From positions 1-64,000 of the forward strand of contig JAPKZB010000073.1 in assembly GCA_026393985.1 (NCBI GenBank): 64,000 nucleotides of DNA. Reading direction: 5' to 3'. The notes below the pieces were generated by a model, which worked only from the letters and a program-made list of their open reading frames with translations, made no database searches and was not told the origin of the DNA. The DNA comes from Acidobacteriota bacterium (lineage in GTDB: Bacteria; Acidobacteriota; Terriglobia; Bryobacterales; Bryobacteraceae). Made by a program: the position numbers and the translations under genes. Below, piece by piece: positions 26,449 to 34,580 of this stretch; position 1 is the first letter of the stretch; every line of letters begins with the position of its first letter.

Positions 26449-27682
26449 GGGCACCCGGGACATCCTGCCGCCCCAATCCGGCGTCTGGAACCGCGTCGAA
26501 GCCACGGCCCGCGAAGTGTTCCGCACCTTCCACTATCACGAAATCCGCACCCCGATCTTTGAGGAAACGGCGCTGTTTGCCCGCGGCGTCGGCGAAGAGA
26601 CCGACATCGTATCGAAGGAGATGTACACCTTTGACGATCGCGACGGCACCAAGCTGACCCTCCGGCCGGAGAACACCGCCTCGGTCATCCGCGCCTACCT
26701 CGAACACCGCCTCGACCAGATCCCCGGCCCCAAGCGCCTCTATTACCTTGGACCCATGTTCCGCCGCGAGCGCCCGCAGAAGGGCCGCTACCGCCAGTTC
26801 TTTCAGATTGGCGCCGAGGCCATTGGCCTCGAATCTCCCGTGCTCGACGCCGAAATCATCGAACTGGTCTCCACTCTCCTGGGTGCCTGCGGTGTACCCG
26901 ACGCCCGCCTACTGATCAACTCCGTCGGTGATCCCGAATCCCGCGGCCGCTACGTCGCCAAGCTCAAGGAGGTGCTCACCGCTCACCTGGCCGACCTCTC
27001 GGCCGACTCCCAGCGCCGCGCCGTCACCAACCCTCTCCGTGTCCTCGACTCCAAGGACCCGCAGGATCAGCCCATCGTCGCCCAGCTCCCCAGCATTCAC
27101 GATTATCTCAACGATGCCTGTCGCGACCACTTCGCCGCCGTCTGCCGCTATCTCACCGATCGCGGCATCGCCTACGAAGTCAATCCGCGCCTGGTCCGGG
27201 GTCTCGACTACTACACCCACACGACCTTTGAATTCCTCCACGGCGCCCTCGGTGCGCAGAACGCCATCTGTGGCGGGGGTCGTTACAACGGCCTCGCCGA
27301 GTCGCTCGGCGCGAAGGTCCCGGCCCCTGGCATCGGCTTCTCCATCGGCCAGGATCGTTTACTCATGGCCGTCGAGGAGGCCAAGCCCGCCGGCTTCGAT
27401 CCCAAGCCCTTGGATCTATTCATCGCTCCGATGACCGAAGACGCCTTCCAACTCGGCGCCCGCCAGGCCAGGCAACTCCGCCAAGCCGGCTTCAGCGTCG
27501 AAGTCGCCCCGGCTGGCAAGTTCAAGAAGCTGCTCGAACTCGCGAGCAAATCCGGCGCCCGTTTTGCGCTCCTCATCGGCGACGATGAAATTGCCGCCGG
27601 GCGCTTTGGCCTCAAGAACCTCGCTACCGGGGAACAGCAGGCGGTCGCGGACTTCGACCTCGCGGCCCATCTGCTCGGATGA
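26432..27682 (+). CDS. hisS: Histidyl-tRNA synthetase
   Basis: 416 residues, standard bacterial length. Class II motifs: IKAVKGTRDILPP at the N-terminus, motif 2 LYYLGPMFRRERPQKGRYRQFFQIGAEAIG, the histidine-specific loops LVRGLDYYTHTTFEF and GGGRYNGL, and motif 3 GIGFSIGQDRL. An anticodon-binding domain follows (FIAPMTEDAFQLGARQARQLRQAGFSVEV). It charges tRNA-His. It overlaps the gamma-CA gene; about 380 bp separate it from aspS. Confidence 0.97.
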   Translation: MIKAVKGTRDILPPQSGVWNRVEATAREVFRTFHYHEIRTPIFEETALFARGVGEETDIVSKEMYTFDDRDGTKLTLRPENTASVIRAYLEHRLDQIPGPKRLYYLGPMFRRERPQKGRYRQFFQIGAEAIGLESPVLDAEIIELVSTLLGACGVPDARLLINSVGDPESRGRYVAKLKEVLTAHLADLSADSQRRAVTNPLRVLDSKDPQDQPIVAQLPSIHDYLNDACRDHFAAVCRYLTDRGIAYEVNPRLVRGLDYYTHTTFEFLHGALGAQNAICGGGRYNGLAESLGAKVPAPGIGFSIGQDRLLMAVEEAKPAGFDPKPLDLFIAPMTEDAFQLGARQARQLRQAGFSVEVAPAGKFKKLLELASKSGARFALLIGDDEIAAGRFGLKNLATGEQQAVADFDLAAHLLG

Positions 27683-28062
27683 GCGAACAGACGAGCCTCG
27701 TCGAGTGGCGGCGCGGCGACGGGGAAGCGTTCCTCGATCGCCGCGACTCGCGCCGCGATCGAGCCGCCTTCGACCTGAAAACTCTTCGTCCCCTCCCTCG
27801 CCCGTTGCCATATGCTCTGGTTCCGCGCCTCTGCCGCCGGGGCCGGCTTCTGCGTCGGTAGCGACCGGGACTCGACCGCCGCTGTCACGCTCGGCCCGGC
27901 ACGGTCTGGCACACCCCGTCTGCCTGCTCGCCAACTCGGTGGGCTCACTACTCCGCATCGAACCCGTTTTCTGAGCCCCAGGCCCGTGCAGCGCCGGAAC
28001 CAATCTGCCAAACTAGAGAGATTGTAATTTCGGGGCTCCTGGCTTCGTTTCCTTCACTTTCC
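27683..28062. other. 380 bp gap between hisS and aspS without a convincing gene
   Basis: All three plus frames and the minus frames here give Arg/Pro/Ser-rich translations with no family signature. The 60-residue ORF 27679-27861 overlaps the hisS stop as ATGA but is low complexity. I see no tRNA-like T-arm. The left part holds a strong hairpin at 27733-27763; the right part, an AT-richer stretch (AACTAGAGAGATTGTAATTT), is the probable aspS promoter and leader. A 7 bp inverted pair (GAGCCCC near 27973 and GGGGCTC near 28032) is too short to call. Confidence 0.6.
27733..27763. other. Near-perfect GC-rich hairpin downstream of hisS
   Basis: CTCGATCG and CGATCGAG form the outer arms; CGCGA and TCGCG pair inside, with only one to three unpaired bases between the elements. 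There is no T-run after it, so it is not a classic intrinsic terminator; it might stabilise the hisS transcript end or be a protein-binding palindrome. Confidence 0.45.
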
Positions 28063-29856
28063 ATGCCTGAACACGTACCTTTGGACTTCCTCGGAGACCT
28101 GCGCCGCACCCACTCCTGCGGCCAACTGCGCGCCTCCGATGCCGGCACCCGCTCGCTTCTCATGGGCTGGGTGCACCGCCGCCGCGACCTTGGCGGTGTC
28201 ATCTTCATCCACCTGCGGGACCGCGACGGCGTCACCCAGGTCGTCTTCCACTCCGACGAAAAGTTCGCCGCCGTCCACGCCAAAGCCGAGATGCTGCGCA
28301 GCGAGTACGTCATTGCCGTCGAAGGACGGGTCGTCCTCCGCGATAAGGAGACGATCAACCCCGACATCCCGACCGGCGAAGTCGAACTCGTCGTTGATCA
28401 GATCTGGATCCTCAACGAAAGCAAGACCCCGCCCTTCCCCATGGAAGAGAGCGTCGATGTCAGCGAGGATGCCCGGCTCAAATATCGCTACGTCGACCTC
28501 CGCCGCCCCCGCATGCAGCGCAACATCATGCTGCGCTCCAAGCTCAGCTTCGCCGTCCGCGAAGAGCTCTACCGCCAGGGGTTCCTTGAAATCGAAACCC
28601 CGTTTCTCACCAAGTCCACGCCTGAAGGCGCCCGCGACTTCCTTGTCCCCTCGCGCACCAGCCCTGGCGAATTCTACGCCCTGCCGCAGTCGCCGCAGAT
28701 CTTCAAGCAACTGCTCATGATCAGCGGCTTTGAAAAGTACTTCCAGATCGTCCGCTGCTTCCGCGACGAAGACCTCCGCGCCGACCGCCAGCCCGAGTTC
28801 ACGCAGATCGACCTCGAGATGAGCTTCCCGCAGCAGGAGACTATCTTCTCCACCATCGAGCCGCTGCTCGAACGCGTCTGCGCCGTCGCCGGCTTTTCCG
28901 GCGTCAAAGCGCCCTTCCCGCGCCTGACCTACGCGCAGGCCATGCGCAGCTACGGCATCGATAAGCCCGACCTCCGCCTGCCCCCGTTCTACTGCGTCGA
29001 GGATCTCTTCCCGGTGGACGAGAACTTCGCTACGCCCGGTCTGCCGATTGCCGCCATTGTCATTCCCAATGTCGGCCCCATCGCCCGCCGCGAGCGCGAC
29101 GAGATCAAGGCCTTTGGCGTCGAGCGGGGCCTCCGCGTCTTTGACGACGTCAAGCGCCTCGAACGGGACTTCCCCGAAGTGATGGTGAAGGTGCGTGAGC
29201 GCGCCGGCGCCGGCGAGAACGATCTGCTCATCCTGGCCGGCTGGGTCGGGGAAGGGAAGGGGCCGATCCCCGAATACACCGTCCTGCAGGGCGCCGGCCA
29301 ACTGCGCCTCTACTGCGGCCAGAAGTTCAACGACCGCCACAAGCTGCTCGACCCGACCGACTTCCGCTTCCTCTGGGTTCTCGACTTCCCCATGTTTGAA
29401 TGGGACGAAGAGGACCAGCGGTGGGTGGCCGCGCATCACCCGTTCACCTCGGTGCACGACGAGGATATTGACAAGCTCACGGCTGACCCGGCCCGCTGCC
29501 GCGCCAAGTCCTACGACATCGTGCTGAACGGTACCGAACTCGGCTCGGGTTCGATCCGTATCCACCGGCGCGATGTGCAGTCGGCCGTCTTCAGCTCGCT
29601 TGGACTGTCGATGGAGGAGGCGCAGACCAAATTCGGCTTCTTGCTCGAAGCGCTCGAACACGGCGCCCCGCCGCACGGCGGTATTGCGCTCGGTCTCGAC
29701 CGCCTGGTCATGATCCTGGCCGGCGAAAAGTCGCTGCGTGATGTGATTCCGTTCCCCAAGACCGCCAAGGGAACCGACCTGATGTGCGAAGCCCCGAGCG
29801 AGGTTCCCGACAAGAGCCTGCGGGACCTTCATATCCGGCTCGCGACCAAGAAGTAG
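28063..29856 (+). CDS. aspS: Aspartyl-tRNA synthetase (or aspartyl/asparaginyl, bacterial type)
   Basis: 597 residues, the bacterial AspRS length including the GAD insertion domain. N-terminal OB fold (LLMGWVHRRRDLGGVIFIHLRDRDGVTQVVF), class II motif 2 FQIVRCFRDEDLRADRQPEFTQIDLEMSF, GAD domain around residues 290-410, and motif 3 GGIALGLDRLVMILAGEKSLRDVIPFPKT. An asnS gene is also present in this window (57.7-59.0 kb), so indirect Asn-tRNA formation may not be needed. It is followed by short tandem repeats and a strong terminator. Confidence 0.96.
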   Translation: MPEHVPLDFLGDLRRTHSCGQLRASDAGTRSLLMGWVHRRRDLGGVIFIHLRDRDGVTQVVFHSDEKFAAVHAKAEMLRSEYVIAVEGRVVLRDKETINPDIPTGEVELVVDQIWILNESKTPPFPMEESVDVSEDARLKYRYVDLRRPRMQRNIMLRSKLSFAVREELYRQGFLEIETPFLTKSTPEGARDFLVPSRTSPGEFYALPQSPQIFKQLLMISGFEKYFQIVRCFRDEDLRADRQPEFTQIDLEMSFPQQETIFSTIEPLLERVCAVAGFSGVKAPFPRLTYAQAMRSYGIDKPDLRLPPFYCVEDLFPVDENFATPGLPIAAIVIPNVGPIARRERDEIKAFGVERGLRVFDDVKRLERDFPEVMVKVRERAGAGENDLLILAGWVGEGKGPIPEYTVLQGAGQLRLYCGQKFNDRHKLLDPTDFRFLWVLDFPMFEWDEEDQRWVAAHHPFTSVHDEDIDKLTADPARCRAKSYDIVLNGTELGSGSIRIHRRDVQSAVFSSLGLSMEEAQTKFGFLLEALEHGAPPHGGIALGLDRLVMILAGEKSLRDVIPFPKTAKGTDLMCEAPSEVPDKSLRDLHIRLATKK

Positions 29857-29896
29857 CAACGCAAGAAGTAGCAAAACAGGAAGCAGCAAAACAGGA
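29847..29896 (+). repeat. Short imperfect tandem repeats over the aspS stop codon
   Basis: CAAGAAGTAGCAA occurs at 29847 and again at 29862, followed by ACAGGAAGCAGCAAAACAGGA, a degenerate third copy with period about 14-16 bp. The first copy includes the last two Lys codons and the TAG stop of aspS, so the array looks like slippage or duplication of the gene end into the 3' untranslated region. Confidence 0.6.
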
Positions 29897-29927
29897 GGGG
29901 CGCTGGCCGAAGCCAGCGCCCCTCCTG
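29892..29927. terminator. Strong hairpin terminator between aspS and a convergent oxidoreductase gene
   Basis: A perfect 16 bp stem (CAGGAGGGGCGCTGGC and its complement) with a CGAA tetraloop. Only a short T-run (CGTTT) follows on the plus strand. The two flanking genes converge here, so it probably serves both directions. Confidence 0.8.
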
Positions 29928-29944
29928 CGTTTGGAAAAGGCGGC

Positions 29945-31282
29945 TTACGCCTTCGGGCTTTTGTCGACGATCTTGAACTTCTGTTCGTCGAAATACAGGA
30001 CCTTGCCCTGGCGGTAGCTCTGCACGGCCATCGTGATCAGCACCTGCGCGTGCGCGGCGGTCTCGACGTCGAGCGTCGGCTTGTTCCGGCTCACCATGCA
30101 GTCCAGGAAGTTGCCCACGTGGGTGTCCATCGTGTTCAGGTCCTGCACGGGGATCTTGACGTCCTCGATGCCGAACTTGTACTTGTCGCCGCCAATCGGC
30201 TTGCGGGCATCGCCGCGCCCGGTCAGCTCCGGCTTCAGCGTGATGAAGGGCGAGAAGCCTTCAAACCGCCCGTGCTCGACCATGATGATCGTGCCTTCGT
30301 GGCCGCGGATCAGGCCCGGAATGTGCTGCGAATTAGCCATCGACGAGCTGAGCACCAGCGAGTGGCCCTCATCGTAGTCGGCCAGCAGGTTGAACGTGTC
30401 CGGCACCTCGCGGTCTTTGAACTCATAGATGCCACCGCTAGCCATCACGCGGTGTGGATACTGCGGCTTGGTCCAACAGATGTTCATCGGCGCCACGACG
30501 TGGAAGAACAGGTCGGTGGCAATGCCGCCCGAGTAGTCCCAATACTTCCGGAAGCGGAAGAAGCGGTCAGCGTCGAAGGGGCGCTTGGTGGCGCTGCCGA
30601 GCCACATCTTCCAGTCGATATAGTTGTCACCCTTGCCGTCCGGCCCGGCTTCTTTGTCGATGGGCCAGTTCCATTCGCCCTCCACCGAGTTGCGGTGGTA
30701 GGATCCCTGGCTCAGCAGCATCTTGCCGATGGCGCCATCGGCTATGTACTTTTTGGCTTGGTGCCACTGGTTGCCGGAGGTGGTCTGCGAGCCGACCTGT
30801 AGCACCCGCTTGGTCTCCTTGACCGTGTCCATCAACTGCTTGACCTCTTCGACCGTGTGGCACATCGGCTTTTCGACGTAAACGTCTTTGCCGTTGTCCA
30901 TCGCGGCTAGAGCCACCTTCGCGTGCCAGTGGTCCGGGGTCGCCACGATCACGGCGTCGATCTCCGGATTGTTCACCACTTCGCGCCAGTCCAGAGTGCC
31001 TTTGCACTTGAAGCGCGCGGCCGCCTCGGTAACCCGCTTCTGGTAGACGTCGCAAACCTGGCTGATCTGGCACTTGCCGGTCTGCTCACCCAGTTTGGCG
31101 AAGACATTGGCGACGTAGCGGCCCCGGCCTCCCACGCCCACCACGCCAACATTGATCTTGTCGTTGGCACCAATCACCCGGCCCGCCTTCGCGGCGGCCG
31201 GCTTAGCGCCCAGAGCCGAACCGGCGGCCGACAGAGCCGAGCCAGCCGTGCCGGCTTGCATCAGAAAATCACGACGTTCCAT
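29945..31282 (-). CDS. Gfo/Idh/MocA family oxidoreductase with Tat signal
   Basis: 445 residues. The Tat-like leader [26 protein letters not shown] is followed by a Rossmann fold ([19 protein letters not shown]), the [30 protein letters not shown] signature with the family's EKP motif, and a C-terminal beta-sheet domain. Members are NAD(P)-dependent dehydrogenases of sugars or inositols, or glycosidases using a transient oxidation. Tat export with bound cofactor is common for this subgroup in Acidobacteria and Planctomycetes. The substrate is not deducible. Confidence 0.9.
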   Translation of the reverse strand: MERRDFLMQAGTAGSALSAAGSALGAKPAAAKAGRVIGANDKINVGVVGVGGRGRYVANVFAKLGEQTGKCQISQVCDVYQKRVTEAAARFKCKGTLDWREVVNNPEIDAVIVATPDHWHAKVALAAMDNGKDVYVEKPMCHTVEEVKQLMDTVKETKRVLQVGSQTTSGNQWHQAKKYIADGAIGKMLLSQGSYHRNSVEGEWNWPIDKEAGPDGKGDNYIDWKMWLGSATKRPFDADRFFRFRKYWDYSGGIATDLFFHVVAPMNICWTKPQYPHRVMASGGIYEFKDREVPDTFNLLADYDEGHSLVLSSSMANSQHIPGLIRGHEGTIIMVEHGRFEGFSPFITLKPELTGRGDARKPIGGDKYKFGIEDVKIPVQDLNTMDTHVGNFLDCMVSRNKPTLDVETAAHAQVLITMAVQSYRQGKVLYFDEQKFKIVDKSPKA

Positions 31283-31393
31283 TCAGGGGACTCCTTTGGT
31301 CAGCGTCCCAACCCGGACGCCGAACATCCGTAATGAATGCGGGCCTTGACCCACCTCTTGAGTCTACACCCGCCGGTCCGCCGGACCAAGAGT

Positions 31394-32098
31394 TTATGGC
31401 GCCGTGCGCATACGACCCACCGAACGGACAGCCCCCGGTTGAAAGATCCGAAACCAGATGAAGCTCGTCAGAATGCTACCGCCGGAGATGACTAGGTTGC
31501 CGAGGTCCTTCAGCTCATTCGGGAAAAAGCGCAGAGCGTGGCCGATGGCGTCAATCGTGCACTGTAAGCCCATTCCCGCACTGACGAGCAGAAGCGTTTG
31601 GTCCCGGTTGCGATTGGAGAGCAGAACCGACCACAACAACAGGTTCAGACCCGTGGAGACCAACGCTACATCCCGGCTGACAAATGTCATCCAACGGTTC
31701 GGCCGCCCAGCGGCAAACACCTCGTAGTGCCACGCGGCCGACCCGGCCAGCACCGCGAGAAACCCGAACGAAAGCCAGCCCACCATCCGGCTCGCACCCT
31801 GCCGCAACTCGCCGACCCGGCGCAGCAACGCCAGCACCAGCGACACCCCACACAATTGCATCGACAGCGACAAAACCCAGTATGCTGACCGACTCACCCC
31901 CGTCCAGGTGGCGCCGGAGACGAGAAACGCGATACTCATGGGGGCGGACAGGGCAAATGTCAGACAAATATAAAGAAAAAGAACCGGATGTCGCCTCCAG
32001 AGTCCTCCGAGCATCGAGTGGATCGCCCCGATCAGCAGGAGCGTGCTGAGCACCGTCGAGAGGTAGTAAAAAGAGGTCACCGCAAAGCTTCTCGGCAA
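31394..32098 (-). CDS. Seven-helix integral membrane protein of unknown function
   Basis: 234 residues with about seven hydrophobic segments: TSFYYLSTVLSTLLLIGAIHS, PVLFLYICLTFALSAPMSIAF, AYWVLSLSMQLCGVSLVLALL, MVGWLSFGFLAVLAGSAAW, a pair around residues 140-180, and a last helix near GGSILTSFIWF. No catalytic motif or known family was recognised. It lies on the same strand as the downstream-facing cluster of the short repeat peptide, the ExeA-like ATPase and the csm operon, 78 bp after the peptide gene. Any functional link to them is speculative. Confidence 0.6.
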   Translation of the reverse strand: MPRSFAVTSFYYLSTVLSTLLLIGAIHSMLGGLWRRHPVLFLYICLTFALSAPMSIAFLVSGATWTGVSRSAYWVLSLSMQLCGVSLVLALLRRVGELRQGASRMVGWLSFGFLAVLAGSAAWHYEVFAAGRPNRWMTFVSRDVALVSTGLNLLLWSVLLSNRNRDQTLLLVSAGMGLQCTIDAIGHALRFFPNELKDLGNLVISGGSILTSFIWFRIFQPGAVRSVGRMRTAP

Positions 32099-32176
32099 AT
32101 GTTGCGCCTGCCAAGATGTTTTGCGGTGAATTAGGCTAAAAAATATCAGTTAACGGACCAGCGATTCGTCGCCGTC

Positions 32177-32380
32177 CTATTCCGGATTATCAAAGTCCCA
32201 CGGAGGAGGAATCGGGCCGCCATGCGAGCTCGCTCCGTCAAAGTCCCACGGAGGAGGAATCGGGCCGCCAGCAAGCAGTTGGGGCTCCATTGTCCCAGCC
32301 GCAGGGGTAATACCGACGCTCGAGCCGAACGCCAGTGACACACAGAGTACAGTTCCCAGGATTAAGTTGAATATCTTCAT
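32177..32380 (-). CDS. Small exported peptide with two identical GGPIPPPWDFD units
   Basis: 67 residues from the ATG at 32380, which has GGAG six bases upstream; the ORF-track start adds ten residues and lacks a ribosome site. The N-terminus MKIFNLILGTVLCVSLAFGSS is a signal peptide. The remainder is about 45 residues and holds GGPIPPPWDFD twice, separated by GASSH, ending in NPE. No cysteines occur in the predicted mature part. The gene lies between a seven-helix membrane protein and an ExeA-like ATPase on the same strand. It could be a secreted structural or signalling peptide, or a precursor that is processed into repeated products. Not recognised as any named family. Confidence 0.65.
   Translation of the reverse strand: MKIFNLILGTVLCVSLAFGSSVGITPAAGTMEPQLLAGGPIPPPWDFDGASSHGGPIPPPWDFDNPE
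32190..32270. repeat. Perfect 33 bp direct repeat inside the small peptide gene
   Basis: The bases at 32190-32222 are repeated exactly at 32238-32270, with a 15 bp spacer. Each copy encodes GGPIPPPWDFD in frame on the minus strand. Identity with no synonymous change points to a recent duplication or to homogenisation by recombination. Confidence 0.9.
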
Positions 32381-32598
32381 TGATCTCCGTCCACCCGATG
32401 CCTTTGACACCGAATTGGAAGAGGTAGCTCCCCGACGTTGTGTCGTAGGTATCTACCTGCTTAAACCCATGTTAAGGGGGAGATATCGTTTGTATTCCTA
32501 GGAATGGCCCCTCCGCGGGCTAAGGTCATTCCGGTCACTCGGGAGGGCGTCCCTGAGTCGAGTCGGGGAAATCCGGACCGCGCTCAGTCAGCCCGTCG

Positions 32599-33489
32599 TT
32601 AGTCGCCGCTCTCTCGCCGTACCGAAGGCTCGTAGGTATCCTCATAGATGCTGCGGATGGGGCGCAGACGGCGTCCGGGCCACTCAAGGCGCATGTCTTC
32701 CGACACCTCGTCAAGCATCTTCAGCGTGCAAACCTTCGATTCCATGGCAAACGCGGTAAGCAACAGATTGTCGCAGATGCCATTGATCAGCCGGGGAATC
32801 CCCCGCGACCGCAGATGAATCTCTTCGATCAACGCAACGGGAAAGACCGTCTGGTCGGCTAAACCCACCTTCGACATCCGGCTGTCGATGTACTCGATCG
32901 TCTCGTCGAGCGAAAACGGCTTCAAGTTGTAGCGCAGGACAATCCGCTGCTTTAGTTGCCGGAGATTGGGGGCGTCCAGTTTCCGGTCAAACTCGGGTTG
33001 GCCCGCCAGCACGATCTGCAGCAGCTTGCCTTTCCGGTTCTCGAGGTTGCCAAGAAGACGAATCTCTTCAAGTACCTCCCAGTCCAGATTATGCGCTTCG
33101 TCAACGATCAGCACCGTGGTGCGCCCTTCGTTGGCATGCTGAATCAACATGTTATTCAGCGCAAACAGCACTTCGCTCTTCGACGTTCTCTGGCATTGGA
33201 GGTCGAGGTCGTAGGCAATCATCTCAAAGAACTGCTGGGGATTGATGCGCGAGTTGAACAGGAAGGCAAATTCGATATAGTTGCCTTCGAGATATTCCCG
33301 CAGGCACTCCAGCATCGTGGTCTTGCCCGTGCCCACTTCGCCTGTCAAGACAATAAAGCCCTTCCGGCTCTGCACCCCATAGATCAGATTGGCCAACGCC
33401 TCTTCGTGTTGCTCGCTGCGATAAAGAAACGCAGGATCGGGAGATAGATTAAAGGGGTTGTCCGTTATCCCAAAAAAGGCGTTGTACAT
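32599..33489 (-). CDS. ExeA/GspA-type AAA ATPase
   Basis: About 296 residues from ATG 33489; the track's GTG is three codons earlier. The start YNAFFGITDNPFNLSPDPAFLYRSEQHEEALANLIYGVQSRKGF is the hallmark of ExeA-like ATPases. Walker A GEVGTGKTT is near residues 50-58, and Walker B is TVLIVDEAHNL. A C-terminal helical lid includes RSRGIPRLINGICDNLLLTAFA. Such proteins assist type II secretion, MSHA pili or exopolysaccharide export systems. No peptidoglycan-binding domain follows. It lies about 90 bp downstream of csm5 on the same strand, but it may have its own promoter. The ATPase call is firm; the partner is not. Confidence 0.88.
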   Translation of the reverse strand: MYNAFFGITDNPFNLSPDPAFLYRSEQHEEALANLIYGVQSRKGFIVLTGEVGTGKTTMLECLREYLEGNYIEFAFLFNSRINPQQFFEMIAYDLDLQCQRTSKSEVLFALNNMLIQHANEGRTTVLIVDEAHNLDWEVLEEIRLLGNLENRKGKLLQIVLAGQPEFDRKLDAPNLRQLKQRIVLRYNLKPFSLDETIEYIDSRMSKVGLADQTVFPVALIEEIHLRSRGIPRLINGICDNLLLTAFAMESKVCTLKMLDEVSEDMRLEWPGRRLRPIRSIYEDTYEPSVRRESGD

Positions 33490-33578
33490 AAAGACCACTG
33501 CGAACCATACTATGCTACCATGCGGTTTCCGTACACCCGCTTTTTGCTCTATTCGAGGGTACTACGCCCTGAAAAAAG

Positions 33579-34580
33579 TTAGGACTGTAGCGCGCCCGAA
33601 AGCGGGTAGTACTCTAGCCGCACCCAGCCCGGTACCGTCCCCGGTTCGCCGCCCAGATAGAGAATCCGCTGGGATTTTGGAAAGGCGAATGCTGTGGCCA
33701 GGGCCCGGCGGTAGGCCGGAATCGCCTCCAGCATCGGCCGTGCCGCCGACAACCGCGGCCCCAACGCCACCGACTTCGACAGAAAGCCGCCGCCCCACCC
33801 CACATTCAGCAGACAGCCGCCCCCCGCCTCCACGCCCGCCAGGGTCTGCTGCAGCCGCCCCAGACGGTGCGTTGCCGCAAAATCCCGCTGCCGAGCCAGC
33901 ATGATGCCCGATTGCGCCGTCACCGCCGCAAACTGCTCGGCCCACTCGCCGCTCACCGTGCCGCGCCCGCGGAAGACCGTTCCCGGGACCGCGCATTCGA
34001 CAAAAGTCGGCACCGGCTTCCAGCGCAATTCGGCACCGCCCGGCTTGGCCGGCGTGGCAACCCGCGAATAGTAGACCTGGTAGCGGTCTCCCGCCTCGGG
34101 CGTACCATCGCCCAGCCGCCAGCCGCGCAACAGCTTCGCCGCAATCTGGTGACGAAACGAAGCCAACTGCTCCGGGGTCAGCTGCGCGCCGAGCAGCGCC
34201 GTCTTCAAGGCGCCCTTCACCGCCGTAGCCGGCAGCAGCTTGCCGCTCGGACCAGTGCAAAAGGTCGGAATGAAAATATCTTCATCTTTGGCCTGCTCCC
34301 AGAGCGCTACCAGCCCCGGGTCCTCGAGCGGAATCCGGCGCACAGCGTAGGACTGCGCGTAGCCGCCCCAACTCTTGAATTCGAGCCGCCGGGCGCGGCC
34401 GAGCTCGGCCAGGTAGCCCTCCATTCGGGGCGTGCCGGCCAAGCGCCGGAAGATCAGGCTCTGATCGAGCACGTTCACCTGGTCCTTCCAGACCATGTAG
34501 TCGATTGGCGCGAGGCGCTTTCCGTCGCCCACCAGCGTCGGGGTAAGCACCGTCAGGCGCCACTCAATGCCCACACTCAT
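33579..34580 (-). CDS. csm5: Type III-A CRISPR effector subunit Csm5
   Basis: 333 residues from ATG 34580, overlapping the csm4 stop as ATGA. The ORF-track start (34826) lies inside csm4. The sequence has the Csm5 start LTVLTPTLVGDGKRLAPIDYMVW, then LLPATAVKGALKTALL, which is the RAMP-type loop, and a C-terminal GGGFLSKSVAL region. Csm5 caps the crRNA 3' end of the Csm complex. It is the last gene of the csm operon. Length is close to normal for the family. Confidence 0.88.
   Translation of the reverse strand: MSVGIEWRLTVLTPTLVGDGKRLAPIDYMVWKDQVNVLDQSLIFRRLAGTPRMEGYLAELGRARRLEFKSWGGYAQSYAVRRIPLEDPGLVALWEQAKDEDIFIPTFCTGPSGKLLPATAVKGALKTALLGAQLTPEQLASFRHQIAAKLLRGWRLGDGTPEAGDRYQVYYSRVATPAKPGGAELRWKPVPTFVECAVPGTVFRGRGTVSGEWAEQFAAVTAQSGIMLARQRDFAATHRLGRLQQTLAGVEAGGGCLLNVGWGGGFLSKSVALGPRLSAARPMLEAIPAYRRALATAFAFPKSQRILYLGGEPGTVPGWVRLEYYPLSGALQS

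Noticed and set aside
27679-27861. 60-residue ORF starting within the hisS stop (ATGA)
   Set aside because: Coupled-looking start, but the Arg/Leu/Pro-rich translation has no motif and a palindrome explains part of its composition.
28021-28062. T-box or other riboswitch before aspS
   Set aside because: No T-box sequence or consistent stem set; only a 7 bp inverted pair.
28054-29889. 611-residue minus-strand ORF over aspS
   Set aside because: Exact antisense of aspS; no motif of its own.
33562-34260. 232-residue minus-strand ORF overlapping csm5
   Set aside because: Different frame inside csm5 with Gly/Arg/Ala bias; csm5 explains the region.
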